The notes: a model not told the origin generated them from the sequence alone. Numbered from the stretch's first letter, positions 9,213-23,280 are shown. The stretch is 53,954 nucleotides of DNA from Blastocladiella britannica (GCA_025349905.2 MU624566.1:1-53954); one strand, 5' to 3'. Numbers and translations are program-made.

Positions 9213-10664
9213 GATGGCGGAAAGGTGGCGGAAGTTGTGGGATCGTTAAATGAAAAAGAGTTGGCGGTGTGCAGAGCGTAAATCAATTACGGACACAGCG
9301 ACAAGAGAAAAAGACAGGGTGGGATGGAGAGAGCTGCAGCAGCTACGTTGCTTTTTTTTGCCTGTCACAAAAATTATTCAAAATTGTGATTTGGAATGGG
9401 AAAAGCGAAACGAAAGAAAAAAGCGCCCAGTGGCGCAAATTATTGTGGATAGAAAAAAATTGAACAGTTGGTGAGTGAGCGGTACGGAAAAACCATGAAG
9501 CGATGAAGTGACGGTCGGATCGCAGATGGGACAGCCAATTTTTATAAAAAGCTTGCGGGCGTGCAAGCGATCGTTGCGTGCTTCCGCAACCCAGGCGGTC
9601 GGTTGCAGAAAGAAAGCGGTCGGCCCATCTGATGTTGAAATGGGAAAAAATTGCAAACGCACAGCTTATTATATAAATTATATCGATGGATAAGTCGCGT
9701 CCGTAGTATCGAACTAAGGCACTCCGGTGGACGAGGGGGGAAATTCAATCAGGAGTGCGGCGCAAGAGGATTCTTTGGGTGTTGGTTGCGGGAGGAGGAT
9801 GTTAAAGGTGGGTCAGGATTATGTTGAAATCGATTCAAAGAGTGGCGTTAAAGTTGTTCGAATTCGGACGGGTGCGAGAGGATGGGAAATGGATGGAGTG
9901 GATCAAACGTCTAAATTTTATGCAAAGTACTCGTATTATCTCGATACATGTATATTTTGCGCCCTGCCATTGTTTATATTGTGCTCTGCAATGGTTGGAT
10001 CATGGTGGGGGTATGATCCTGCGCTGCCAAATGCACAACAACAAGAATGTAATGAGCGTTGGCCGAGGGCAAGTATGGGACTAGGCATTATGGCAACATG
10101 TTTACCCTTGGCGCTCAATGAGTTGTAGAGGTCATCAATACTTTGACGTTTCGATCTTTCATTGCAAATTTTTTAGTCAAGAAACGATTGCCACCTCCGC
10201 CGCGCCAGAGTACATACTTGACGCGCACACCTAGCATTCAAGCGTAAGCAGCTCGTTCCTTGTCTTTTATTCTCCTTCTGTGTCTCTACCTGCTGCCGTG
10301 TTCCAAGCACCAGTATTTTGTTTTTTTCTTTTATTTGTTATAAATTTTTTTGCGGGCGGCACCGCAACCAAACCAAACCCATCCGTCTGATTTTGCGCAA
10401 AGGCAGTCTGCTCACTATATATATTTTTATCGCCGCGTGCGCAGAATACTATACCTTGTTGAGTCCTTTGCAACCCGCTCGCCACTTGAATAGCGTTCGT
10501 CATTTTTAAATTTTCGATCACGATTATACTATAATTCTCTTCCCCTGCTCTCCCGCTGGCAGACAAATACTGACGCTTTTCTTGTGTATATCTGCTTTGG
10601 ATCGCGCGCCGACGATTATTAGTGATCGACCTTCTCCTACCCACCACACCCGCAGCCTGATATT
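9213..10664. other. Long divergent intergenic region between G-alpha and PP1
   Basis: At 1452 bases this is the longest gene-free stretch here. It is AT-rich compared with the genes and includes TATA-like stretches near 9667-9683 and 10413-10427. Open frames of 133 codons (9727-10128, +) and 126 codons (10267-10647, -) lack the GC-rich codon use of the real genes and show no recognisable domain. It probably holds two promoters and 5' UTRs, perhaps with a non-coding first exon. Confidence 0.5.
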
Positions 10665-12207
<1,543 letters not shown>

Positions 12208-12331
12208 TGAGGGGAGGCAGCGGCCTTGGACGAGAGGAATGCAAACGCTTGATTTTTTTTTTATTTTGTTATGCATGCATTTTGTGGATTCAAGTAAAAA
12301 AACAACTGCAAATGGGAAAAGCAATTAACAC

Positions 12332-15300
12332 TTACTCGTCGTCGCCCATGCCCAGCGCCTCAGCCACGTCCGACTCGGACATTGGGCAGGCCTCAATGTG
12401 CCAGATCTTCTTGGCGTACTCGGCAACAGCGCGGTCCGACGAGAAAAAGCCCATCCCGGAGGTGGCCAGGATAGACTTCTTGGTCCAGGCCGGCACGTTT
12501 TTGTACTCGGAATCAGCCTTGGCCACCGCGGTCAGGTACGGCGAGAAATCGTGCGACAGCAGGTAAAAGTCGCCGCCGGTGGTGAGCGTGTGCACAATGG
12601 GCCCAAACTGCTTGGTCTGCGGCGGCGCCGCCACCACGGTCGCGCCGGGGATGATCGGGTCCGCGGTCATCGACGAGGGCGGCTCCGAGTCCCAGGCGCC
12701 GGCCGAAATCGACGCCAGAACGGACTCGAGCTTCGGGTCCATGCGCACCGACCGGTACCGCTGCGCGTGGCGCACGTCCTCGACCTCGTGCGCCAGAGCG
12801 CCAAAGTAGAAAATGTTGTCCTTGCCAATCTCGTCGCCAATCTCCACGTTGGCGCCGTCGACGGTACCGATGATCAGGCCACCGTTGAGCACAAACTTCA
12901 TGTTGGATGTGCCCGACGCCTCGGTACCGGCGGTCGAAATGTGCTGCGAAATGTCCGACGCGGGGGTGATGATCTCGGCCAGGGAGACATTGTAGTCGCG
13001 GATAAACACCACCTGCAGGTACTTGCTGATCTCCGGGTCGTTGTTGACCACCTTGGCGACGTTGTTGATGAGCAGGATAATCAGCTTGGCCATGTAGTAG
13101 CCCGGCGCGGCCTTGCCGCCAAAGATCACCACGCGGGGAACGACCGACTCCTTGCGCTGCGCCTCCGTCATCTTCTTGATCTCGCCGTAGCGGTAAATGA
13201 CGCCCAAAATGTTGAGCAGCTGGCGCTTGTACTCGTGAATGCGCTTGACCTGAATGTCAAACAGCGCGTCCGTGTTGACCTTGATGGCCTGCTGCTTGAA
13301 GATCAAGTCGGCCAGGCGCTTCTTGTTGGCCTGCTTGATGTCGCGCCACTGGCCTTGGACCTTGGCGTCGTCGGCAAACGCCTTCAGCTTCTTGAGCTCG
13401 TCGAGGTTCTGGTGCCACTTGTCGCCAATCAGCTTAGTGATGAGCGTCGCCAGCTGCGGGTTGGCCTGGTTGAGCCAGCGGCGCGGAGTGATGCCGTTGG
13501 TCACGTTGGTGAACTTGGCGTCGCCGTAGAACTCGGCAAAGTCCTTGAACAGCTGGTCCTTGACCAACTGCGAGTGCAGTGCGGCCACGCCATTGACCGT
13601 GTGCGACGCGATCACCGCCAGGTGCGCCATGCGGATGCGCTGCGGCGACGTCTCCTCAATGATCGACATGCGGCGCAGACGCTCGCGGTCGTTTGGCCAC
13701 TTCTTCTCGACCTCCTGCAAAAAGTACAGGTTGATGTCGTAGATGATGGCCAAGTGGCGCGGCAGCAGCTCCTGCATGAGCGGGATCGGCCACGTCTCGA
13801 GCGCCTCGGGTAGCACCGTGTGGTTGGTGAACGCAAACGTCTTGGTGACAATCTCCCACGCCTCGTCCCAGTCCAGACCCTCCAGATCCAGCAGACGGCG
13901 CTGCAGCTCGACGGCCGCCAGCGTCGGGTGCGTGTCGTTGAGCTGCACCGCCACCTGGTCGGGGAAGTCGGCCCAGGGGCGGTTGGTCTTCTTGAACCGG
14001 CGAATCACGTCCTTGAGGGTGGCGCACACCAAAAAGTACTGCTGGCGCAGACGCAGCTCCTTGCCCTGGTTGTGGTTGTCGTTCGGGTACAGGATCGACG
14101 TGATGTTCTCGGCGCGCTGCTGCTCCTCGACCGCCTTCTCGTAGTTGCCGACATTGAACGACGACAGGTCAAACTGCTTGGTGGGCTTGGACGACCACAG
14201 GCGAATGTTGAGGCACGTCTTGTTGTTGTAACCGGGGATCGGCACGTCGTAGGCGACCGCCTGCACCTTCTCGCCGCCCTCCCACTTCCAGCGCTCGTTG
14301 CCGATCGCGTCCGTGTACCGCGTGCAGTGGCCGTAGAACCGCACCTCGTACGCGACATCGAGACGGGGCACCTCCCACGGGTTGCCGTAGGTCAGCCAGT
14401 AGTCCGGGAACTCAGTCTGGTGGCCATCGACAATGTGCTGCTTGAAGATGCCGTACGTGTAGCGCAGACCGTAGCCCCACGCCGGGTACTCGAGGCACGC
14501 CATCGAGTCCACATAGCAAGCGGCCAGACGTCCGAGACCGCCGTTGCCGAGCGCCGCGTCCTCTTCCTCCTGGATAAGATCCTCCATGCGGAATCCGAGC
14601 GACTGCACCGCATCGCCGTACTGGTTCTTGACGCCCAGGTTGAGCAAGGCATTGTCGAGCGACCGGCCGAGCAGAAACTCGAGCGAAAGGTAGTAGACGC
14701 GCTTGGGATCCTTGAGCGTGTGGGACTAATCGATTTTTTTCGATCGTTTTTCAGTTAATACACCGTAATAGTGAGGGAGAAGAAAAGAAAGACTGTACCT
14801 GCATGGTCACGTTCCAGCGCTCGATCAAGGCATCGCGGACAGAGTGGGCGGTGGCCTGGTAGGCGGCAAAGTTGTCCATGTTGAAGGCGGTGCGAGCAAG
14901 GGTCGACGTGGCATGCTTGATAATCGACCGCTGGATCGTCTCAATGTCTGAATTTGTTCATGCCTGTCAGTCAGATAAACGTTCTTTTGGGGGAGAAAAT
15001 GAAGCAAGAAACGACGAACCGTTCGGATCGACCGTCGACAGCTTGGTCCAGAGCTTGACGACATCGCGCTTAACGTTCGAGATCTGATCGCGACCGGGGC
15101 CGGTAAAGTTGCTGTATTTTTATTCATTTATTTTCCATTGAGTGAGTTGAGGTGCGCTTGATCGCTCAAAAAATGGCAGGCAGCCCTGATCGCGGCCAAC
15201 CGCAACTCAGGGTCGTGCCCCAAGGACCAGGACAATAAAAATTATACATACCGCTTGTGGTTGTACTGGGTCTTGAGGTCATCCTCCGACCGGCCGGCGT

Positions 15301-15337
15301 ACTTGACGCGGGTGGATTGCAGGGACATGGGAGGCAT
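12332..15337 (-). CDS. GPH1: Glycogen phosphorylase
   Basis: Four exons: 15337-15252, 15111-15020, 14947-14799 and 14725-12332, giving 906 residues, close to yeast Gph1. It releases glucose-1-phosphate from glycogen with a pyridoxal-phosphate cofactor. The sequence shows the classic blocks Y-Y-L-S-L-E-F-L-x-G-R, A-A-L-G-N-G-G-L-G-R-L-A-A-C, N-V-T-N-G-I-T-P-R-R-W and V-K-R-I-H-E-Y-K-R-Q. The cofactor site E-A-S-G-T-S-N-M-K-F is followed by N-G-G-L-I-I-G-T-V-D-G-A-N-V-E-I, and the PLP-binding Lys is residue 719. All junctions are frame-consistent. The start is the first ATG of M-P-P-M; the second Met, three codons in, is possible. It is tail to tail with PP1, the phosphatase that inactivates phosphorylase in yeast and animals. 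Confidence 0.97.
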
Positions 15338-15547
15338 TGGGTTCGAATGAATGAATGAGTGTGTGCGTGGGACAGAAAGGGTTCTTGGCAGGTTTGAATT
15401 TGATTTCACTTGGCCGCCGTCGTCGTCAAAAGGGCGTGCGAAAGAGAGAAGAGAGAGTTTTACTCAGTTGCGATTTCATTTGGGTGTGTGCGCAATCAGC
15501 AACTAATCGTGGGAATTTCACCAGGATTAAAGTTTGCATTCCTCAAA

Positions 15548-17414
15548 TCAAACCAAAGACTTCATGTTGAGCATGATGTTCAGCGGGTGCAACAGCCCGC
15601 CCGGGGACGTCTCGGGCATGCCCGCCAGCGCCTCGTCATTGCCCACCACCGACCACTCGTACCGCGCCAGCATCATGGACAGCAGCACGCGCTGCTCCGT
15701 GATCGAGAACTGCTGGCCCATGCAGATGCGCTGCCCGCCGCCAAACGGCATCCAGGTAAAGTTGTGGGCGGTCGGGTGCAGCGGGATCGACCCACCGGCC
15801 TCCTCCCCACCGGCCACCGCCACCCCCAATCCCTCCCACCGCTCGGGCCGGAACTCGGCCGCGTCTTTGCCCCAGTACTCCTTGGCGCGCTGCACCACAA
15901 AGTCGTTGACCACCACCAGCGAGTCCTTGGGGAGCTCCAGGCCATTGTAGAGCTTGACGGGCTTCGTGAGCTCGCGCGTCGGCATCGCCGTCACTGACGG
16001 GTACAGGCGCATGGTCTCCTTGATGACCATCGTCAGGTACGGCATCGACAGCTGCTGCTGCTCGTTGGTCGGGTACGGCATGTCGTCGATCGACGTTCCC
16101 TTGGATACGTCGCCCATCACCGACAGCACTTCACGACGGGCCTTGGCCTGGATCTCAGGATGGCGGCCGAGCAGGTACATGGCAAACGTCAAGGCATTGG
16201 CGGTCGTGTCGTGTCCCTTTTTGTATTTACATATCAGTGTCAGGTTGCATAAAAACGTAGTGTGGGATACATACGGCAATGAAAAAGACAACGGTATTGG
16301 CTCGGAGATCCTCGCGGGAAAAAGAGCCGTTACTTGACGCAGAGACCATGAGTTCGAGCAGGTCGGCGGGAGGTTCGTCGTCCTCGTCGCCGATCGCGGC
16401 GCCCGACGAACGCTTGCGCTCGAGCGAGGCTGTCTTGTCGTCCACCAACGAGAAAATGAACTGGTTAAACTCCCTAACCGCCTGCTTGGAGCGGCGAATG
16501 CGAGGAGAAAGCGCGGCCAAGGGGCCAAGAAGGGCGGCCGACGGATCGACCAGCGCCGACATGACCTCGTTGTACAGCTTGACCATAGGCGCGTCCGGGT
16601 GGTTAATCGAGTCAAAGTTGACGCCGAATCCGACCGACGACAGGGCATCGAGAGTCATGCGCTGCATCCACACTGCAATGTCGACCGGCTTGCCGTTGGC
16701 GCAGTGGGCATCCATGTGCACCAGCAACTGGCGGGTCGGCGTCGCAAACAGCGAGGTGGCAAAGCCGCGGCGGAATGCCGGGTTGACGACCTTGCGCTGG
16801 CGCTTCCAATCGTGCGTCTATTTTTACACGTGTAAGCTTTTTTTTTTTTTTGAGCCAATGTCAATGCATGAAGTAGTACTTACAGGAGTCATGGCCACAT
16901 TCTTGCCGAGCAGATCGCCGTTGATTTTCAGGCCGAGCTTGGCAAAGTCGAACTTCTCAAACGTCTCGTGGTTGGTCAGCACCTGGCGCGCATCTTCCGG
17001 ATTGGCCACCACCACCGCCCAGCGGCCAAACAGCCAGGTGCACCACAGGCGTGGGGTCTCGGTCTCGTCTTTGATCACTCCGCGCCGGATCGCGTCGGCG
17101 CGGATCCGCTCCATCAGCAAAGCCTGCGTCGGTAGGAATCCGCGGCGGGCCAGCATCGTACGCACTATCGAGAGCATGGTCTGACGCGGCAGGTGGCGGA
17201 GGTGGGCGGGGGGAACAAAGTGTTTGCGGTACGAGCGCAGTGCGGCAACGGCAATCGCCGCTACCGCCGCGGCTGCCCAAGGGCTGGGAGCGCGCGGGTC
17301 ATCCAGCAACAAGCGCACCTGATCGGGCACCGGGATGCTGGCCAGGAATTGGTTCACACCCTGTGAGGCCTGAGTCGCGATCTGCGCGAGGGATTCGAGG
17401 ACAGGGAACTGCAT
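15548..17414 (-). CDS. Cytochrome P450 monooxygenase (membrane-bound)
   Basis: Three exons: 17414-16884, 16817-16275 and 16216-15548, giving 580 residues, somewhat long for a P450. An N-terminal helix at about 43-60 (P-W-A-A-A-A-V-A-A-I) should anchor it in the ER. Key motifs are D-W-K-R-Q-R-K at the C-helix, A-G-H-D-T-T at 358-363 (oxygen activation), E-T-M-R at 425-428 (ExxR), F-R-P-E-R-W at 480-485 and the haem loop F-G-G-G-Q-R-I-C-M-G with ligand Cys523. The T-H-D-W-K...N-P-A-F block and overall layout resemble CYP4-like fatty-acid or xenobiotic hydroxylases. The substrate cannot be told. Electrons would come from the P450 reductase encoded at 42920-45138. Its start codon is only 5 bp from that of the divergent neighbour. 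Confidence 0.95.
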
Positions 17415-17419
17415 TTCAA

Positions 17420-20400
17420 ATGCGTTTGTGCCAGGAGCCTGGGAAAGGAAGACCTGTCTTCATCGAGAACACGTTGGAAAAAAATGAAGAAATGAAGCGA
17501 AGACTCGACGCGCTACAATCCAGTCGCCCTGCCGACGACGACACTGACACCGGCACCACGCCAGCATCAAAGAGGCTGCGCGCATCTCCGAGACCTCTGC
17601 CCTCGGTGCTCTTGCGTATGTCTCTCTCATTTCCTTTCTCTTTTTTTTTCTTAAGCTCATACAATTTCCTTACACAGGCCCAATCCTGCCCCGCATCCGA
17701 CAGTTGCAGGCCGCGCTCGGCGTGCACGATAACTCTCCGCCAATAACAGACGCCCTCGTCAAAGATCTGATTACGGCAGCCCTCGCGCGTCTATTTCCCA
17801 AAACCCAACATGGGGTTGAATCCATCCACACTGCATTCGTGGCCCTCTTGGCAGTGCTCCCGCCCTGGCAAGTCTCGTCAGAGCCCTTGTTGGACCGATT
17901 TACACCGCGCTCCACGCAATGGGTCGCATTGGCCGAATCCCTGGCAACCAACATGACACGGTTTCCGGTCCTCGCGGCACTGTTGCGCGTGTGCCCGCCA
18001 CCGTCTGCGGCACTGGCGGCTCTCGGAACCAACCTTGCATCTTACTGGCAGGCGCGAGCACCGAACAGCAATCCCACGCCGCTTCTGAGCCTGACGACCG
18101 CACTTTTGCAGCGTAATGCCAGCTTTCTGGCCCTGGCCGCGGATCCGCAACGCACGAACGCAATTGCTCTCGGCCTCTCGGAAGTGGTGCACTACGCGTC
18201 CGCTCGGCTAGTGAGCCCACCGGCGCCTGATTTCTCCCGAGTCATGGACGCGGCGTTACAGGCCCTTGACGCGCTGGTCCTCCTTTTCAAGCAGGTGATG
18301 GCGCACGGCATGGCCCTTCCTGCTGCTGCCACCGACCCGGAATGGATTCGGCGCATGTGCGTCCCGCTTGCAGCCATGCGCACTGTCCCACGAGACCCGC
18401 CCGAAATGCTCGATGCAGCCACGCGGCTCGCACCCTCAGCGCTCAATCTTTTGGTGGTGGTGTGCTCCGAGACGGCTCGATCCAGTGACCGAGCCCGACG
18501 CGCTGCCATTGCGAATGCCCATATCGACATTGTCGGCGCAGTGTGTGCTGTCCTCGTAACGACGGTCCTGAATCCGAGACCCGCCGCGAATTTACTTGCC
18601 CAGCACTCTGTTGGCATGTTCCACGCGGGATGCAAGATGTTGCGCGTGTGTCTACCTCTGAGTCCCGCGGCACCCATGCTCGCCATCGATCGCGGCCTGG
18701 TCTCTGCTCTGATCGTGCTCTTTACAACCCTCTTTTCGATGTCCTCGGGAACAACATATGCTCCACCCACGTCTTCGAGACCAAGCACAGGCGAGCCGTC
18801 GTCACTGTCAGCCACCATCCCACTCTACGACTTTGACCTGGCGGTCGTAGTCCTCCGACTGTTGGTGTACCTCAATCAATGGCCAGCGGCGGCACGGCCT
18901 GCACTCGCATCAAGCACCGTTCTCCCCGGCTTTCTCGACGCATTGGCCGCCAGCATGACGCTCCCTGTGCGCTCAACGCCAGGAGCCCTTCATTGCATCT
19001 TGGTTCGACGAGACCCGGCCCGCACGCCGGTCGAGCTCAAGCGCACATTACTTGACAAGGCTCTCAAGCTCGCAACCCAGCTGATTGGCATGGATCTGGT
19101 GGCGGCTCACTTTGGCCAAGACGCGGACCAGCTCACGGCATTTGCTGAAACGGCCACCAACGCAGCCACCGCCGCAGCTCCCGTCGTCCCTGCTCCGGTG
19201 GCGGTGACGCCGGAAAAGGACGCCTTGGAGCCGGGCGAAATCACCTCGGTCGCTACCGCGGCGCACGGGACGGGGAGCGACGTGGCGCTGTGGGCGGTGT
19301 TTTTGCGCAAGCTTGCGGAAAATGCGCTGGTGCGAATGAAGATCCGCACTGGTCCTGCCGCTAGGGCCGGGCTGTGGGCAATGGCCGTTGCCGCACTTCT
19401 TCGATCAGCGTTTTCAAATGTTCCTTCAGTCCAGCTGCCGTACTCTGAGCAAAGCTTTGCACTGACCCTCAAGCCGCCTCCCTTACCAGCAGACGCGGGG
19501 ACCAACCCCATCGTCGGCAACATTGCGCTGCTCATCAAGCAGTTTGGCGACGACCCACGCACGCTCGCCCTGTTTGCTCATTACGCGGGACCACTGGTGG
19601 CGTTGCGGCTCGCCTTAGAACTGCATGCCGGCAGCAATGGCGCTCCCATGTCGGCCACGCACCAGCTGGCAGAAATGCTGAGTGCCAGCCCCGCCTGGAC
19701 CGCCGGGCTGCCTATTACGGGGACCAGATCTGCCGGACCCACTCCACCCGCCCTGGCAACCGCCATCTTTGCTGCGCTCCCCGCCACCGACGAGTGGGCG
19801 CGCCGCGTGTTGGGCTTATGGTTTCGGCATGCAGCCGAGCCGGTGGTGGTGCTACATGCTGTTCTGGAAGCACTGATGCTGTTGCCACGCGGCATTTCCG
19901 ACGAGTGGTGGACGCGCCGTATCGCGGAGCTGTATGTGGCTCATGCCGCGGTTGCCAAGCAGGCCGAAGGCACGTGGCTGGGCCGCGTCATGTCGGTCGC
20001 GGCCGCGATGGTTAATGCGGACGTCATGGCTCCTCCAGCGTGGCCTTTGCTTCAGTCACCCGATACCTTTGGAGCTGTGGTCGGGACGGCGGTGATTGCT
20101 CTTATGATGGGCGACTGGCCGTACCACTACCCCTCTGCACCCGCAGCGGTGACGCCGCCGCCCCCCTCTCTCTCGCGCATGGGGTGTCCTCACAACTCTG
20201 CTCCCACGTCGTGTGTGACGCTGGTAGCAGGCATTTCCAACAGCGGTGACGACTTTGACCAAGAATCGAACGACTTGTCGGCCAGTGTGAGCATGTGCCG
20301 AACGTGCGCGGTCGGGATATCTCCGTGGTTCAATGCGCTGCTCGGGACCGATTTCGCCGAGTCGGGCATGTCCCGGTTCGTTCTGGACGACTGCAGTGCG

Positions 20401-21066
20401 CCGACGCTCCATGACTTTCTCCACCTGGCCATGGGCACGGCTGACTGGGTGCTGGCATTCCCGCCCTTGGACATTGACCCACGGCCGTGGATCGCCCGTA
20501 TACTAGATGTGGCGGTGCTCGCGGATCGCGTCTTGACGCTTCCGATCTTGTCGTTCCTGCGCGAGGTGCTCGTGAGCGCTGTGAACCAGCATAGTCCGCA
20601 TGTCGCGGACGCAGTGCCCGCGCCACCAGTCCCGGCGGCCACGTTTTCCAACTTCGCAACAACTACGGATGGGCACATGTCGTCGACTGAGGGTGCTGCT
20701 GCCACGGCCGAATGGTCGCCAGTATACGAGCAAATGTCCCCGCCACCACCACCGCCACTGTTTGTTGGCGAGCCAATACCGCCATTGACACCACCGCTCG
20801 CCAAGGAGGTCATCGTTCGACGACACTCTTACTGCCTGCGAATGGCGCTCGCCATGGCCGACTTGCTGGTGCTGGGCCGCCACGCTCCTGCGGCGCTAGT
20901 GCCATCCCTCGACCCAGTGCGGTGGGCCATCTTACTCAAGCTCGCAAGCAACGGCCCCACTCTTGCTCAAAACCCCGAGGAGGTCCCGCGCTCGCTTGTA
21001 GAGTGGGCGCTCCAATACCCGGCGGTACTCATGTCCGCGACAGCCACCAGCGATGACCCATCTTAA
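17420..21066 (+). CDS. Large helical-repeat protein with C-terminal BTB/POZ-like domain
   Basis: Two exons, 17420-17615 and 17678-21066, giving 1194 residues. The 62-nt intron (GTATGT...CACAG) joins codons cleanly. Residues 1-65 are charged and basic (K-R-L-R, possibly nuclear). Residues 66-880 are Ala/Leu-rich helices without membrane segments, resembling ARM/HEAT-type solenoids. Around 915-1035 lies a stretch that fits a BTB fold: S-P-W-F-N-A-L-L-G-T-D-F-A-E-S-G, then F-V-L-D-D, then a helical region ending A-D-R-V-L-T-L-P-I-L-S-F-L. A short polyproline stretch follows. ARM repeats plus a C-terminal BTB is the layout of animal ARMC5, a CUL3 adaptor; that link is inference from layout and weak motif similarity. 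If ATG 17492 were used instead, 24 residues would be lost. Confidence 0.8.
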
Positions 21067-21103
21067 GAAAACAATAGAATCATTCATTCGTTTCTTCATC
21101 TTA

Positions 21104-23115
21104 TTAGTCGGCAAGAAGTGCGTCCACGACCGCGCCAACATTGATTCGCTTGAGATCCGTGTACGTCTGTCCCGTGCCAACAAACAGCACCGGCTTTTGG
21201 GTGATGTACGTCATGGAAATGGCGGCGCCGACTTTGTCGGCAATCACGTCAAACTTGGTCAGGATCAGCGCGTCAATGTCGCGCGGGTTGGCTTGCGACG
21301 AAAAATCGCGGATCGCCGCATTGAACTTGGTCAGCTGGTCAATCGCCTCGTTCCCTACCAGCGCTTCGCCAACGAAAATCACCTTGTCGGGTTGATTCGT
21401 GGCCATGAGCTGTTTTTTTATATATTTGTTATGAAATCGTGAGTATGCGCGCGGAACGAAGGGAAAATAAAAAGCAACGGACCTTGGCAAGTGACCGCAT
21501 CAGCGGCTCATTGTCCTGCATACGGCCTGCGGTATCCACCAGCACCACATCAAATCCACGGCTCGCAGCGGCAGCAATCGCTTCTTTCGCGATCCCCGCC
21601 GCGTCCTTCCCGTACCCGCGCTCAAACAAGTCCACTTCCGCCTGCTGCCCCGTCATTTCCTCCGACAATAGCCGCAAGTTCCGCACGTGCGTGCGCAACT
21701 GCTCGACGGCGCCCGACCGGAACGTGTCGCACGCCGCAATCATGACTTTGAGGCCGTTGCGCAACAACCAGAACGTGATTTTGGCCAGGTTCGTGGACTT
21801 GCCGACGCCATTGACGCCGCAAAACACTGCCACGTACGGCCGGCGCACGGATTTGGGCGCGGCGGCGACGGTGCGAATGTCGCGCAGCAGGTCGGTCGCC
21901 GTGGAAGGTAAGAGGACGCGCGTCAATGCCGATTCCATGGCGGTGCGCAACGCGGTGCCTGCGCGGGCCCATCCGATCGGCTGGCCGACTAGCGACGCGC
22001 CGACGGCAGCGGTCAAGTCGCGCGCAACGTGCGTGGCTACGTTCTTGCCAATCAGGTGCGATTCCATGGTGGACAGCAGTGGGGCTAGCTCCGCCTCCGT
22101 CAACGTGCGGGTGCCGGTGAAAATGGATTTCATGGACGTCAGGAACGACGGAACCGCGGTGCTACTGCCACCGGACAGCGACGACGGCGTTGAAAGATCG
22201 AGCGGATTGTAGGTTCCATCGCGCTCTGTCCGGCCCAGAGACGCTGCGTCAATCAGGTGAGCAATGTCAACAGCCGTTCCGGATGCTGAGCCCGTGGTGG
22301 TGGACCGAGATGGCGGGGCACTGCTAAAGTCGAGCGCGTCCATGTCGGAGGCCGTGACCGGGGTATCGTCCCACTTGCGACCTTGCTTACCGGGCTTGCG
22401 CTGTATACCCAAGGAATGACGCAAAGTAAGTTTGCGCTCGGGTAACAGTACGGCATCAATGTAAACATACAGCATGGTCCTGATCGCCCTTTTTGCCACC
22501 GGCGCTGCGCTTCCCCGTCCGAGGGCGACGGGTCCGGGCAGCACCCACTGTCTCTGGATTGCTGTTCTCATCGTCATTGTCGTCACTGCCAGCAGCCATC
22601 GCGTTCACACGATCACCCCGCGGCGCAGACACCGAAAACGAGCCGTCAGCAGCTGATTCCACCGAGTCCAGCACCGTCAAGAACGCAGCGTCCAGCTGAG
22701 CGGCGGCATCCACTTCGGTTTCAAGGCGACCAAACCGCACGGCGCCGAGGCGCGTATTGGCGTCCAGACCATCGACCAAGCGCACCACCACGCGCAGCAT
22801 GCGTTCCAGAAGCGATCCGACGTACGGTGCCGGGACTGCTTTAGCGTGTGCAGCCACCAGCACCAGGCCGCGCTGAGGAGCGTGCAGCACGTGCAACGCG
22901 GCCGTCCCGTGGGTCAAGGTGGTCACGAGCGAGGCCGAGTTGGAGGATGCGGATCCCGATAGCAGCAGGTGCGACGTGACGGCGGCGTAGTGGTGTGCGC
23001 GTACTGAGGCGGCAGCGTTGGTCGACACGGCGGCGACAGAGAGGGACGGCGGCGCGACCACCTTGTCGTACAGCGTGAAGCCGGTGGCGGTGAGGATGGC
23101 AAAGTAGTCGAGCAT
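21104..23115 (-). CDS. SRP101: Signal recognition particle receptor alpha subunit
   Basis: Three exons: 23115-22471, 22400-21483 and 21409-21104, giving 622 residues, near the 638 of the human protein. Residues 1-150 are the longin-like SRX domain, starting M-L-D-Y-F-A-I, that binds the membrane beta subunit. An acidic/basic linker with the K-P-G-K-Q-G-R-K-W-D-D signature follows. The NG GTPase domain has the P-loop G-V-N-G-V-G-K-S-T at 410-418, D-T-F-R-S-G-A-V-E-Q-L, D-T-A-G-R-M-Q and T-K-F-D. It docks ribosome-SRP complexes at the ER through twinned GTPases. Its stop is only 37 bp from the stop of the convergent gene, so the 3' UTRs probably overlap. Confidence 0.96.
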
Positions 23116-23280
23116 TCCTACTTCTTGGTGTGTGCCGAGAGGAACGAGGACGAAAAGCGCAAGAGAAAACGCGAAAAAAACGCGACCGAACCAAAGAGAA
23201 TGCCGGAGTGGCACTTTGGGTTTGGCGTCGCCACATACCTTTTCCCACACCTTAAGATTTCCCATCGCCAAACAAAAACA

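Noticed and set aside
9856..9865. GTTCGAATTC, close to a tRNA B-box
   Set aside because: No A-box, acceptor stem or cloverleaf can be folded around it.
9727..10128. A 133-codon plus-strand open frame in the G-alpha/PP1 gap
   Set aside because: Codon use is AT-rich, unlike the real genes here, and there is no family resemblance. I cannot fully exclude a small fast-evolving gene.
10267..10647. A 126-codon minus-strand open frame just upstream of PP1
   Set aside because: It overlaps the expected PP1 promoter/5' UTR, has AT-rich codons and shows no domain.
12398..13813. A 471-codon open frame on the plus strand
   Set aside because: It is antisense to glycogen phosphorylase; low complexity (Leu/Val/Arg/His) and no domain.
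15548..17414. P450 plus P450 reductase as a biosynthetic cluster
   Set aside because: They are about 27 kb apart with many housekeeping genes between and no other secondary-metabolism genes; coincidence is more likely.
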